From Campylobacteraceae bacterium (GTDB taxonomy: Bacteria > Campylobacterota > Campylobacteria > Campylobacterales > Sulfurovaceae): a DNA stretch of 23,174 nt. Within the stretch, counting starts at the first letter, position 1. Every line of letters starts with the position of its first letter. The notes under the pieces were generated by a model. That model searched no databases and was not told the DNA's origin. It was given only the letters and a program-made list of their open reading frames with translations. A program made the position numbers and the translations under genes. The DNA lies in NCBI GenBank assembly GCA_027079365.1, contig JALWVW010000081.1, forward strand, positions 1 to 23,174. The letters are read 5' to 3'. This document shows, piece by piece, positions 1 to 7,830 of the stretch.

Positions 1-2015
1 TGGGTGGCGAGGGGGATCGCTTCCTGGAGATTTGGAATCTGGTATTCATGCAGTATGAGAGGAGCAAAGACGGCACACTGACACCACTGCCCAAACCCAG
101 TATCGATACCGGTATGGGTCTGGAGCGCGTGGTTGCTATCAAGGAGGGCAAGCTCAATAACTACCACTCCTCACTTTTTATACCGTTTCTGGATAAGATC
201 GGTACGCTGGTGGGTACTCCCTATGACTTCGATGCTCCCAACTCTGCCTCCTATCGTGTCATTGCAGACCACCTGCGCTCCTGTTCTTTTCTGTTGGCAC
301 AGGGGGTGAACTTCGACAAGGAGGGGCGAGGCTATGTGTTGCGTCGTATCATGCGCCGTGCGATCCGCCACGGCTATCTGCTGGGGCTGAGAGAACCATT
401 CATGTACAAGCTGGTGGATGTGCTTGTGGAGACCATGGGTGCACAGTATGACTACCTCATCAGCAAGGCAGATGCGATCAAGACCTCTATGAAGCTGGAG
501 GAGGAGCGTTTCTTCGATACGATAGAGGCGGGCATCAAGCTTTTTAATGAGGAGCTGAAAAATACAGAAGAGGTATTTGATGGCGAGGTGGCTTTCAAGC
601 TCTATGACACCTATGGCTTCCCTCTGGATCTGACAGAAGATATGCTCAGAGAAAAGGGTATCCGTCTGGATATGGCTGCATTTGATGCCAAGATGCAGGC
701 GCAAAAAGCCCAGTCCAAAGCGGGTTGGAAAGGTACAGGCGATGCTGCCACTACTGGGGACTTCAAAGCGCTCAAAGAGCAGTTTGGCCTCAATATTTTT
801 GCCGGATACGAAAGTACCAAAGCCAGCACCAAGGTACTGGCACTGCTGAATGAGAATTTTAAGCAAGTAAATAGCATCGATGGCAAAGGCTGGGTCATGC
901 TGGAGGAGACGCCTTTTTATGCTGAGTCAGGTGGACAAGTTGGAGACCGGGGTGAATTGGGAATTAGGAATGAGGAATTAGGAATTAAGGTTCTGGACAC
1001 GAAGAAATTTTTGGACATGAACCTCTCGGAAGTAGAAGGAAAATTCTCAGTCGGTGATGAGGTGGAGGCGGTCGTGGATAGTTCTCGTGCCGAGATTGAA
1101 AAGCATCACTCGGCTACGCATCTGCTGCATGCAGCACTTAGGGCTGTGCTGGGAGAGCATATCGCACAGGCGGGCTCACTGAATGATGACAGACGACTGC
1201 GCTTTGATTTCTCTCATCCCAGGGCAATGACGGCCGAGGAGATCGCTGCAGTAGAGGACTGGGTCAATGACAAGATCTCTCGCGCTATCCCTCGTAAAAC
1301 AGCGGTAATGGGTGCAGAAGAGGCAAAACACTCAGGCGCGATCGCACTGTTTGGAGAGAAGTATGGCGATGAGGTGCGTGTGGTCAGTTTCGACGAGGCT
1401 TCTGTGGAGCTGTGCGGTGGTACCCATGTGGACAATGCGGCGCAGATCGGACTTTTCATGATCAGCAAAGAGAGCGGTGTCTCTGCCGGAGTACGCCGCA
1501 TAGAAGCGATCTGTGGGAAGGCAGCAGTAGAAGCAGTCGGCGCATTACGAAGTGAGCTTGGCGAGATCAAAGCTGAGCTCAAAAACAGCAATGCGCTGGC
1601 TGGCATACACCGTCTCAAAGAGGAGGTCAAAACCCTCAAGTCTGAGCTCAAATCTGCACTCAGCAGCAGCAAAAAAGAGCTGACGGTATCAGAGGTTGGC
1701 GGTGTGAGTGTCGTTGTAGAGGAGATTGAGAATGGTGATATCAAAGCATTGATTGACGAGGCGAAGAACAAATATGAAAAGATCGCGATCATGCTTTTTC
1801 AGAAAAAGGGAGACAAAGTCCTGCTTGCTGCCGGTGTAAAAGGTACGGCGGTCAAGGCAGGAGACTGGATCAAATCTATCGCACCGATCGTCGGTGGCGG
1901 CGGTGGTGGTCGCCCTGACTTTGCGCAGGCTGGAGGAAAAGATCCAAGCAAGATCACTGCAGCACTTGAAGAGGCCAAAACCTATCTTGTAGAAATACTG
2001 GAAGGAAGCAACTAG
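1..2015 (+). CDS. alaS: Alanyl-tRNA synthetase, 3' part (5' end outside window)
   Basis: Charges tRNA-Ala with alanine and edits mischarged Ser/Gly in the cytoplasm. The frame is open from base 3, upstream of the first ATG, and starts with the conserved GGEGDRFLEIWNLVFMQ stretch, so the gene enters from the left. About 670 of the usual 850-880 residues are present. In order: class II motif 3 (DTGMGLERV, near base 105), the tRNA-recognition helical region, the editing domain with HSATHLLH (near 1106) and CGGTH (near 1413) zinc ligands, a Lys/Glu-rich coiled coil (about 1550-1690), and the C-Ala domain with a Gly-rich GGRPDFAQAGG segment. Oddity: five tandem 7-base repeats (954-988) are read through as ELGIRNEELGI between the GGQVGD and VLDT motifs. 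The next gene starts one base after the stop. Identification is firm. Confidence 0.97.
   Translation, partial: GGEGDRFLEIWNLVFMQYERSKDGTLTPLPKPSIDTGMGLERVVAIKEGKLNNYHSSLFIPFLDKIGTLVGTPYDFDAPNSASYRVIADHLRSCSFLLAQGVNFDKEGRGYVLRRIMRRAIRHGYLLGLREPFMYKLVDVLVETMGAQYDYLISKADAIKTSMKLEEERFFDTIEAGIKLFNEELKNTEEVFDGEVAFKLYDTYGFPLDLTEDMLREKGIRLDMAAFDAKMQAQKAQSKAGWKGTGDAATTGDFKALKEQFGLNIFAGYESTKASTKVLALLNENFKQVNSIDGKGWVMLEETPFYAESGGQVGDRGELGIRNEELGIKVLDTKKFLDMNLSEVEGKFSVGDEVEAVVDSSRAEIEKHHSATHLLHAALRAVLGEHIAQAGSLNDDRRLRFDFSHPRAMTAEEIAAVEDWVNDKISRAIPRKTAVMGAEEAKHSGAIALFGEKYGDEVRVVSFDEASVELCGGTHVDNAAQIGLFMISKESGVSAGVRRIEAICGKAAVEAVGALRSELGEIKAELKNSNALAGIHRLKEEVKTLKSELKSALSSSKKELTVSEVGGVSVVVEEIENGDIKALIDEAKNKYEKIAIMLFQKKGDKVLLAAGVKGTAVKAGDWIKSIAPIVGGGGGGRPDFAQAGGKDPSKITAALEEAKTYLVEILEGSN
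954..988 (+). repeat. Five tandem GAATTRG-type heptanucleotides inside alaS
   Basis: The units read GAATTGG, GAATTAG, GAATGAG, GAATTAG and GAATTAA, back to back without spacers. They lie in the start of the AlaRS editing region and are translated as part of ELGIRNEELGI. A 35-base run is not a multiple of three, so the open frame depends on flanking bases too. Comparable NEELGI-coding heptad tracts occur scattered in other bacterial genomes as far as I recall; no copy number can be judged from this window. Confidence 0.85.
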
Positions 2016-2016
2016 G

Positions 2017-2484
2017 ATGTATGGTCATTTGACAGTCTTCTTGCATGTGCTTTCTGCGTTTGTCTGGGTGGGTGGGATGATTGCGATTCGTTTTGCGGTA
2101 CATCCGGCACTGGCCAGTATCACTGATCCAAGGATTAGACTGGGGAAAACGCTGGAGATTACGGGAAGACTATTTCATCTGGTGATACCTTTCATGCTAA
2201 TACTTTTGATCACGGGAGTGATCATGGTATCGCAGACTGGTGGACATGAGATTAAGGCTGGACAGGGATTGCTTTTCCTTGCTAAGGAGGGCATCTGGAC
2301 GCTCATGATGCTGAACTTTGTCTATATGTATCTGCGTAGGCGCAGTGCATGGAAACTGTTTGTGGCAGGAAAACTTCCTGAAGCTAAGGGGACAGTCAGG
2401 CATATTCCCAATCTACTATTGCCTTTTAATATTTTGTTGGGCATTGTGGCACTCTATCTGGGTGTGAGCCTCAGGGGACTGTAG
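2017..2484 (+). CDS. Four-helix inner-membrane protein, CopD-like in appearance
   Basis: A 155-residue hydrophobic protein with about four membrane helices (roughly residues 5-25, 50-70, 86-105 and 130-150). The first helix carries FLHVLSAFVWVGGM; a His followed by a Trp-Val-Gly-Gly pattern also occurs in CopD-type and other small heme- or copper-linked membrane proteins. A basic loop (YLRRRSAWK) precedes the last helix. The start ATG is one base after the alaS stop and the maf GTG is two bases after its own stop, so it is translated with the housekeeping operon alaS-maf-pbpA. I do not recognise a specific function. Copper or heme handling is only a guess from the His/Trp pattern. Confidence 0.8.
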   Translation: MYGHLTVFLHVLSAFVWVGGMIAIRFAVHPALASITDPRIRLGKTLEITGRLFHLVIPFMLILLITGVIMVSQTGGHEIKAGQGLLFLAKEGIWTLMMLNFVYMYLRRRSAWKLFVAGKLPEAKGTVRHIPNLLLPFNILLGIVALYLGVSLRGL

Positions 2485-2486
2485 CT

Positions 2487-3086
2487 GTGCAGCGGACCCC
2501 TCTTGTGCTCTGTTCACAATCGGCATCCCGTGCGCAGTTGTTGCGCAGGTTCGGTATAGACTTTGTCCAGAAGCCAGTGGCGTATAATGAAGAGCAGATC
2601 AGTACAGCTGTGCCGAGAGAGTTCGTTTACCTGGCAGCCAAAGGTAAGCTTGAAGTAGCAGAGCAGCAGTACGGGTTGGATCTGCCGCTTCTGACCGCAG
2701 ACAGTGTGATCGCAACAGCCGGGGGAGAGATACTCCGAAAGCCCAAAGACCAAGAGGATGCCAGACGCATCTTGCATCTCCAGAGTGCTTCCCAGATCAG
2801 TATTGTCTCTTCGCTGCATTTCAAATGTCAAGAGCTTCTCTTTATAGATACTTCCGAGACACGCTACCGCCTGGCTCCCTTTGAAGAGGAGGATATGGAG
2901 CGCTATCTGGAGAGCGGACTCTGGCGAGGCAAGGCGGGGGGATGTATGGTTGAGGGATTTTGCAAAAAGTATGTTATGGAGGTTAATGGCCATGAGAGTA
3001 CGGCAATGGGCTTGTCTGTCGAGCTGCTGCTGCCTTGGATAAAGCTGCATCAAAACATGTTACAATACTCCCAAGGAGTCTGCTAA
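2487..3086 (+). CDS. maf: Maf-like nucleoside triphosphate pyrophosphatase
   Basis: A 199-residue member of the Maf/HAM1-fold family, which hydrolyses non-canonical or modified NTPs to NMPs and is named for septum inhibition in Bacillus. Family marks are the N-terminal SQSASRAQLLRRFG substrate loop, TADSVI with the metal-binding Asp, RKPKDQEDARRIL, and WRGKAGGCMVEGF near residue 150. The usual GxYxxQG core is replaced by GGCMVEG, so substrate preference may differ. The start is GTG, two bases after the preceding stop, with AGGGGA about 9 bases upstream. The next gene begins immediately after the TAA. alaS-maf-pbpA is an order I know from Campylobacter. Confidence 0.9.
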   Translation: MQRTPLVLCSQSASRAQLLRRFGIDFVQKPVAYNEEQISTAVPREFVYLAAKGKLEVAEQQYGLDLPLLTADSVIATAGGEILRKPKDQEDARRILHLQSASQISIVSSLHFKCQELLFIDTSETRYRLAPFEEEDMERYLESGLWRGKAGGCMVEGFCKKYVMEVNGHESTAMGLSVELLLPWIKLHQNMLQYSQGVC

Positions 3087-5216
3087 GTGTTCTATAAATT
3101 GACCAAAGCTTTTATCATACTTGGGTTACTGGGCTTGGTTGCGCTGACGGGTGTGTTTTTGTATGCTTATCAGGATGCCGAACTGGATGCGGACAAACTC
3201 ATCAACTACTCTCCGGATATCTCCACAGAGATACTTGATCGCAATGGTAAGCGCATCGCCTATATCTTCAAAAAGAGACATCGTCTCTATGCGAAATATG
3301 ATGAGATACCAGGGGTATTGATTGAAGGGGTGGTAGCGATGGAGGATACCCGTTTTTTCGAACACAACGGTGTCAATCCAGATGCCATCATACGGGCGAT
3401 TATCAAAGATATCAAAGCCAGAAAATTTGTAGAAGGCGGCAGTACGATCACACAGCAGTTGATCAAGTATACACTGCTTAACAGCAAAAAGAAACTGGCG
3501 AGGAAACTCAAGGAGGCTATGCTGGCGCTCAAGATCGAACATGAGTTGACCAAAGAGCAGATCATTGAGCGCTATCTTAATGAGATCTCTTATGGCAACA
3601 ACTATTTCGGTGTCAAAACGGCAGCCAATGGATACTTTCATAAAACACTCGGAGAACTGACGCTTAAAGAGATCGCGATGCTGGTGGGACTGCCCAATGC
3701 TCCGACATTCTACAATCCTCTGCGACATTACAAGCGCATACTCAACCGTGCCAATGCAGTGCTAGGTCGTATGCGTGCCATAGGATGGATTACAGAAAAA
3801 GAGTATCTTCAGGCAGCCAAAGAGACCCCAAAAGTCCATAAGACCTCTCTGACACAGAATGTGGCACCCTATATCGTGGATGAAATTCTACGCCGCTTTA
3901 AAGGAAGGCTTGGAGATATTAGAACCGGGGGATATACTATCTATACGACGATTGATCTCAAGCTTCAGAAGATCGCCAGAGAAGCGGTCAAAATGGGATT
4001 TGACAAAACACTCAAGCGCTACAAGGAAGATCCAAAGAAAACAAAATTCAATGGAGGCATGATCTCTGTGGAAAACAACACAGGAGATATCTTGACACTG
4101 GTAGGAGGTGTAGACTATAAGAAATCTGCATTTAACCGCATCACTATGACCAAACGACAGCCGGGTTCTGCGTTTAAGCCTTTTATCTATCAGACCGCTT
4201 TGGATATGGGATATAATCCTTCTACTAAGCTGACAGATCTGGCACGCACCTTTCAGTATAGTAAAAATGGCAAGAAGAAAGTCTGGGCTCCCAAAAACTA
4301 CGAACGGAATTTTGAAGGCTTTATCCCTCTTCGTGAAGCACTGGTGCACTCTAGAAACTTGGCCACGATCAATCTGGTCTATGATATTGGTGTTGAGACG
4401 ATCAGGAAGCGTTTAGCGTTGTTGGATGTGCCGAATATTCCCAAAGACCTCTCTATTGCACTGGGAAATTTGGGGATCAGTCCCTTGAAGATGGCACAGA
4501 TGTATACGGTCTTTTCCAATAGAGGACATATGATCGAGCCAAGACTTGTCAGTAAAATCCTCTCCAAAGAGAATGCCGTGCTCTTTGAGACCAAACCCAA
4601 AGAGATAGCCAATTTTACCAAACCGGAGCAGGCCTATCTAATGACAGATATTCTCAAAGATGTGATCAAGCGCGGTACGGGGCGTAACGCCAGAGTCAAA
4701 GGGCTGGAGCTGGCAGGAAAAACAGGGACAACCAACGATGGGGTAGATGCCTGGTTCTGCGGCTATTCTCCTACGGTAACTACCATCGTCTGGTTTGGAC
4801 GGGACAATAACCGCCGCATAGGTCGGGGAGCGACAGGTGGCTCTGTGGCTGCCCCTAGTTTTGCCTATTTTTACAGGGGACTGCTCAAGAGCTATCCTGG
4901 CATACCCAAAGTATTTGTCAGGCCTGAAGGGGTCAAAGTGGGCACGACAGAAGATGGTAAAGAGGAGCTTTATACTGATATCTCCCCATTGCAGAGCAGA
5001 AAAATAAAGCCGGCGAATCCGTTTGATGATCTCTCTGGAGAGAACAAGGACACAGTAGATGCCGACAACGGCAACCTAGGTGTAGAGGTGATCAAGATTG
5101 ATGAGGATCCCGTCATGGAGACTACGGATCAGCAGAAGAATGAACCGATTGATCCTATCAATCTCAAGCAACATGAACCGGAGAAGGTGGGAGATGACAG
5201 CGGGACGATGTTTTAG
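3087..5216 (+). CDS. pbpA: Class A penicillin-binding protein (PBP1A-like)
   Basis: A 709-residue bifunctional peptidoglycan synthase: it polymerises lipid II and cross-links stem peptides at the inner membrane. A single N-terminal anchor (about residues 8-28) precedes the GT51 glycosyltransferase domain, with catalytic Glu86 in EDTRFFEHNG and GGSTITQQ. The transpeptidase has all three motifs: S361-A-F-K364, S422-R-N and K545-T-G. After about residue 640 comes an acidic, low-complexity tail that looks disordered. The start is GTG directly abutting the maf stop, with AAGGAG at 3073-3078 (8-base spacing) inside maf, so translation is probably coupled. It is the last gene of the alaS operon. Confidence 0.96.
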   Translation: MFYKLTKAFIILGLLGLVALTGVFLYAYQDAELDADKLINYSPDISTEILDRNGKRIAYIFKKRHRLYAKYDEIPGVLIEGVVAMEDTRFFEHNGVNPDAIIRAIIKDIKARKFVEGGSTITQQLIKYTLLNSKKKLARKLKEAMLALKIEHELTKEQIIERYLNEISYGNNYFGVKTAANGYFHKTLGELTLKEIAMLVGLPNAPTFYNPLRHYKRILNRANAVLGRMRAIGWITEKEYLQAAKETPKVHKTSLTQNVAPYIVDEILRRFKGRLGDIRTGGYTIYTTIDLKLQKIAREAVKMGFDKTLKRYKEDPKKTKFNGGMISVENNTGDILTLVGGVDYKKSAFNRITMTKRQPGSAFKPFIYQTALDMGYNPSTKLTDLARTFQYSKNGKKKVWAPKNYERNFEGFIPLREALVHSRNLATINLVYDIGVETIRKRLALLDVPNIPKDLSIALGNLGISPLKMAQMYTVFSNRGHMIEPRLVSKILSKENAVLFETKPKEIANFTKPEQAYLMTDILKDVIKRGTGRNARVKGLELAGKTGTTNDGVDAWFCGYSPTVTTIVWFGRDNNRRIGRGATGGSVAAPSFAYFYRGLLKSYPGIPKVFVRPEGVKVGTTEDGKEELYTDISPLQSRKIKPANPFDDLSGENKDTVDADNGNLGVEVIKIDEDPVMETTDQQKNEPIDPINLKQHEPEKVGDDSGTMF

Positions 5217-5397
5217 CCCGTAATATGTAATAGGGAATCGTCGATTCATCTATAGGTGAACCTTAAGCTCTCTTGCAAACACTCACGAGCCAAATATCAG
5301 TGAGACATGCGGCAATTGTATTGCATAATCTGTATGTAGGTGAATGGGATTATGGATAGATGGGGGGTGCCACAGGGCCGAAGCCCCGCGGAGAAGG
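5217..5397. other. Gene-free stretch with several short inverted repeats
   Basis: This lies between the convergent ends of pbpA (+) and glnA (-). Small hairpins visible are GAATC-GTC-GATTC (5235-5247), TTCATC-TATA-GGTGAA (5244-5259, one G.T pair), CTCAC/GTGAG (5282-5304), GCAAT-TGT-ATTGC (5312-5324) and GGGC-CGAA-GCCC (5375-5386). On the minus strand the last reads GGGC-TTCG-GCCC, 12 bases past the glnA stop, so it could help end glnA transcription, but no U-run follows. No tRNA or credible ORF is seen. Confidence 0.45.
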
Positions 5398-6831
5398 TTA
5401 GCAAGAGTAGGTAGTGATAAACTCGTGTGCTGTAGGGCGTCCCTCTACAGGCACAACATGTCTGTCGAACATATAGTCGATATACTCTTTGACATACTCT
5501 GGGCTCATGATTGGCGCGAGGAAGTCATGATCCTTCTCTAGACCCTCCAGCGCCTCTCTGAAGCTGTTGGGGAGTTCAGGGATATTTCTCTCCGCAATCT
5601 CTTCTCTGCTTAGCTCAAAGAGATCTTCATTGATTGGCCCTACTAGGTCATAACCACCCTTTTTGATACCGTCAAGTCCTGCGATCATCAATACGGCAAA
5701 TGCAAGATAGGGACAGGCTGTCGAATCTGGCCATCTTGTTTCTATTCTTGTGGCCTTCTCTCCTGCACCATAAGGAATACGGCAGGCAGCTGAACGGTTC
5801 TGGCTGGAATAAGTCAGGATACGTGGTGCCTCAAAGCCTGGGAGTAGTCTTTTAAAAGAGTTGGTGCTAGGGTTGGTGAAAGAGGTTACAGCTTCCTTGT
5901 GCGCAAAAATACCGGAAAGGTAGTCAAGTGCCGTTTTGCTCAGGTTTGCATATTCGCCTTCTGCGTAGAAAAGGTTTTTGCCGTCTTTCCAGAGTGACTG
6001 GTGAACATGCATACCGTTGCCGTTGTCATTGTAGATAGCCTTAGGCATAAAGGTGGCAGTTTTGCCATTGAGGTGTGCAACCATTTTGACGACATACTTG
6101 TACTTCTGTACATTATCGCCAGCGGTAATGATGTCTGCGAAAACGATACCAAGCTCATGTTGTGCCTGAGCTACTTCATGGTGACCAAGTACGACTTCGA
6201 GACCCACCTCTTCAAGTACCTGCATCATCTCTGCTCTGAGATCAACTGCAGAGTCTGTAGGCATGACCGGGAAGTAGCCACCTTTGATGCGTGGTCTGTG
6301 ACCCATATTGCCAAATTCACCATAGTCGGCAGCATCAGCCCAGTGGCCTTCATCCGATTCTACTCTAAAGGACTGCTCATTGTCCTGGTCGACGATCTTG
6401 ACATCATCAAAGAGGAAAAATTCATTTTCCGGACCAAAATATGCAGTGTCCGCAATACCTGCATCATCCAATGCTTTGAGAGCCTTTTTGGCGATGGATC
6501 TTGGACACTTGGCATAGAGCTCGTTTTTGTAGATATCATAGACATCACAGATCAGAATGACGGTGCTGTCAGCAGTAAAGGGGTCTAAAAACGCTGTCTG
6601 CACATCTGGCTTGAGGATCATGTCAGACTCATTGATCGGCTGCCAAGCATCGATAGAAGAACCGTCAAATGGCACACCATTCTCTAGCATAGCGTCATCT
6701 ACAGCACTTCTTCTGTAGCTAATATGATGCCATGCACCTTTGATATCAGAGAATCTGAAGTCTACAAACTCGACCTCGTTTTCTTCGCAATATGTATTGA
6801 ATTCTGCTAGATTGTTAACAAATTTACCCAT
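5398..6831 (-). CDS. glnA: Glutamine synthetase, type I
   Basis: A 477-residue GSI that makes glutamine from glutamate, ammonia and ATP in the cytoplasm. Visible motifs: FDGSSI near residue 55, the ATP/metal segment YFGPENEFFLFD, NGNGMHVHQSLWKDG, and KRLLPGFEAP followed by NRSAACRIP. Length fits the family. At the usual adenylylation site the E. coli NLYDLP is DLFELS here, so the modified Tyr is Phe405. The enzyme therefore should not be controlled by GlnE-type adenylylation, as I recall for Helicobacter GS. The ATG has AGGAGA about 6 bases upstream, and a TATAAT box lies at 6865-6870, so it has its own promoter although the PHP gene ends 73 bases upstream on the same strand. Confidence 0.97.
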   Translation of the reverse strand: MGKFVNNLAEFNTYCEENEVEFVDFRFSDIKGAWHHISYRRSAVDDAMLENGVPFDGSSIDAWQPINESDMILKPDVQTAFLDPFTADSTVILICDVYDIYKNELYAKCPRSIAKKALKALDDAGIADTAYFGPENEFFLFDDVKIVDQDNEQSFRVESDEGHWADAADYGEFGNMGHRPRIKGGYFPVMPTDSAVDLRAEMMQVLEEVGLEVVLGHHEVAQAQHELGIVFADIITAGDNVQKYKYVVKMVAHLNGKTATFMPKAIYNDNGNGMHVHQSLWKDGKNLFYAEGEYANLSKTALDYLSGIFAHKEAVTSFTNPSTNSFKRLLPGFEAPRILTYSSQNRSAACRIPYGAGEKATRIETRWPDSTACPYLAFAVLMIAGLDGIKKGGYDLVGPINEDLFELSREEIAERNIPELPNSFREALEGLEKDHDFLAPIMSPEYVKEYIDYMFDRHVVPVEGRPTAHEFITTYSC

Positions 6832-6864
6832 CTCTTCTCCTAGTGAAAAATTTTAGTATCGTTT

Positions 6865-6870
6865 ATTATA
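6865..6870 (-). promoter_or_regulatory. -10 box of the glnA promoter
   Basis: On the minus strand this reads GGTATAATAAACG, a perfect TATAAT about 33 bases before the glnA ATG. No good -35 box is visible, which is common for campylobacterotal housekeeping promoters that rely on an extended A/T-rich region. Confidence 0.6.
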
Positions 6871-6904
6871 CCGACTCTCTTTTTAGAAGCAAGGGAAAGA
6901 TTGC

Positions 6905-7684
6905 CTAAAAATTCACCATTTCTCTCTGACGGTCTCTAAAAGTAACGGCTTTTGTATACCCTATAGATCGGGCCAGCGTGTATGCCTCCTCCAATCCGGC
7001 ACCCACTTGCTCTGGTTTGTGGGCATCAGAGCCGAAAGTAATGGGGATATTCAGTGCATAGGCTTCCTGGAGCAGCATTCTGGAGGGATAGATCTCCTGA
7101 ATGGGTTTGCGTAGCCCGGAAGCGTTGATCTCAAGTACCATACTGGTAGTCTTGATCGCAGAAAGTGCCTCTTTGGCAAGCAGTCGAATATCTTTTTGGG
7201 GGAGGTATCTGAAGACCTTGATCAGATCGAGATGTCCTACGATATCGAATTTTCCACTTTTCACCATCGCAGTGACTGCCTCAAAATAGGCTTGCCATAT
7301 CTCATCAATACTCTTTCCTTCCCATTCTCCGATAAATTCCGGATTGTCAAAGCTCCATTTGTTGATAAAGTGTACCGATCCGATCAAAAAATCTACATTG
7401 GCATTCAGCACCCTCTTGTCCATATGTCCCGGGAGCCAGTCCACTTCGTATCCCAGTCGTATATCTATCGCATGCTTGTATCGCGCTCTGGCCTCAAGGA
7501 CATCATGCTGATAGGGCACCATTTCATCAAAACCGAGACGATACCCCTCATCGAAATCCATAGCAGCATGCTCACTGAATCCATAGATGTCGATGCCGAG
7601 TGTAATAGCTTTTTGAATATATTCGTCAATGGTGCCTTCCGCATGGTTACATCGTACGGTATGATTGTGTAGATCTATTTTCAT
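6905..7684 (-). CDS. PHP-domain phosphatase, histidinol-phosphatase (HisJ/HisK) type
   Basis: A 259-residue stand-alone PHP domain; the family's best-known members remove phosphate from L-histidinol phosphate. Metal-binding signatures are DLHNHT (His6, His8), CNH (His14), GFSEH, the GSVHF and GHLDLIK His residues in the middle, and GSDAHKPEQVG near the C-terminus. Length and motif order fit HisJ-type enzymes, but no other his gene is nearby, so the substrate is not proven by context. The start codon lacks a clear Shine-Dalgarno; an extended -10 box (TATGCTACACT) ends 22 bases upstream. It lies upstream of glnA on the same strand, but glnA has a promoter of its own. Confidence 0.82.
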   Translation of the reverse strand: MKIDLHNHTVRCNHAEGTIDEYIQKAITLGIDIYGFSEHAAMDFDEGYRLGFDEMVPYQHDVLEARARYKHAIDIRLGYEVDWLPGHMDKRVLNANVDFLIGSVHFINKWSFDNPEFIGEWEGKSIDEIWQAYFEAVTAMVKSGKFDIVGHLDLIKVFRYLPQKDIRLLAKEALSAIKTTSMVLEINASGLRKPIQEIYPSRMLLQEAYALNIPITFGSDAHKPEQVGAGLEEAYTLARSIGYTKAVTFRDRQREMVNF

Positions 7685-7706
7685 GATTGGCGATACTTTT
7701 TCTATA

Positions 7707-7717
7707 AGTGTAGCATA
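7707..7717 (-). promoter_or_regulatory. Extended -10 box for the PHP phosphatase gene
   Basis: The minus strand reads TATGCTACACT, a TG-N-TACACT extended -10 element 22 bases before the ATG. Nearly the same 11-mer occurs before the deacetylase gene (10113-10123, minus) and the cold-shock gene (11434-11444, plus). Confidence 0.5.
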
Positions 7718-7751
7718 TTTTTTACCGGAAAAGTGAGCAAAAAGCAGATTT

Positions 7752-7781
7752 TTGACATTTTCATCCTATAATAAGTATAGT
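7752..7781 (+). promoter_or_regulatory. Candidate promoter for the HD-domain gene
   Basis: TTGACA at 7752-7757 is followed after 18 bases by TATAGT at 7776-7781. A perfect TATAAT at 7767-7772 sits in between, only 9 bases from the TTGACA, and could be the -10 used instead without a -35. Either serves the rightward gene starting at 7831. Confidence 0.5.
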
Positions 7782-7830
7782 ATTACTCTACCGGGATTTT
7801 AGGATCTTGATGGAGACAGGGAGAAGCAAA

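Noticed and set aside
1214..1792. 192-codon minus-strand frame in alaS
   Set aside because: Ser/Leu/Ala-rich translation typical of the antisense of an alanine- and glutamate-rich gene; the plus frame is an intact AlaRS.
3126..3728. 200-codon minus-strand frame in pbpA
   Set aside because: It is antisense to the intact glycosyltransferase domain and has no start signal.
6001..6588. 195-codon open frame on the plus strand inside glnA
   Set aside because: It lies wholly antisense to a gene with complete GSI motifs, has no ribosome site and no recognisable domain.
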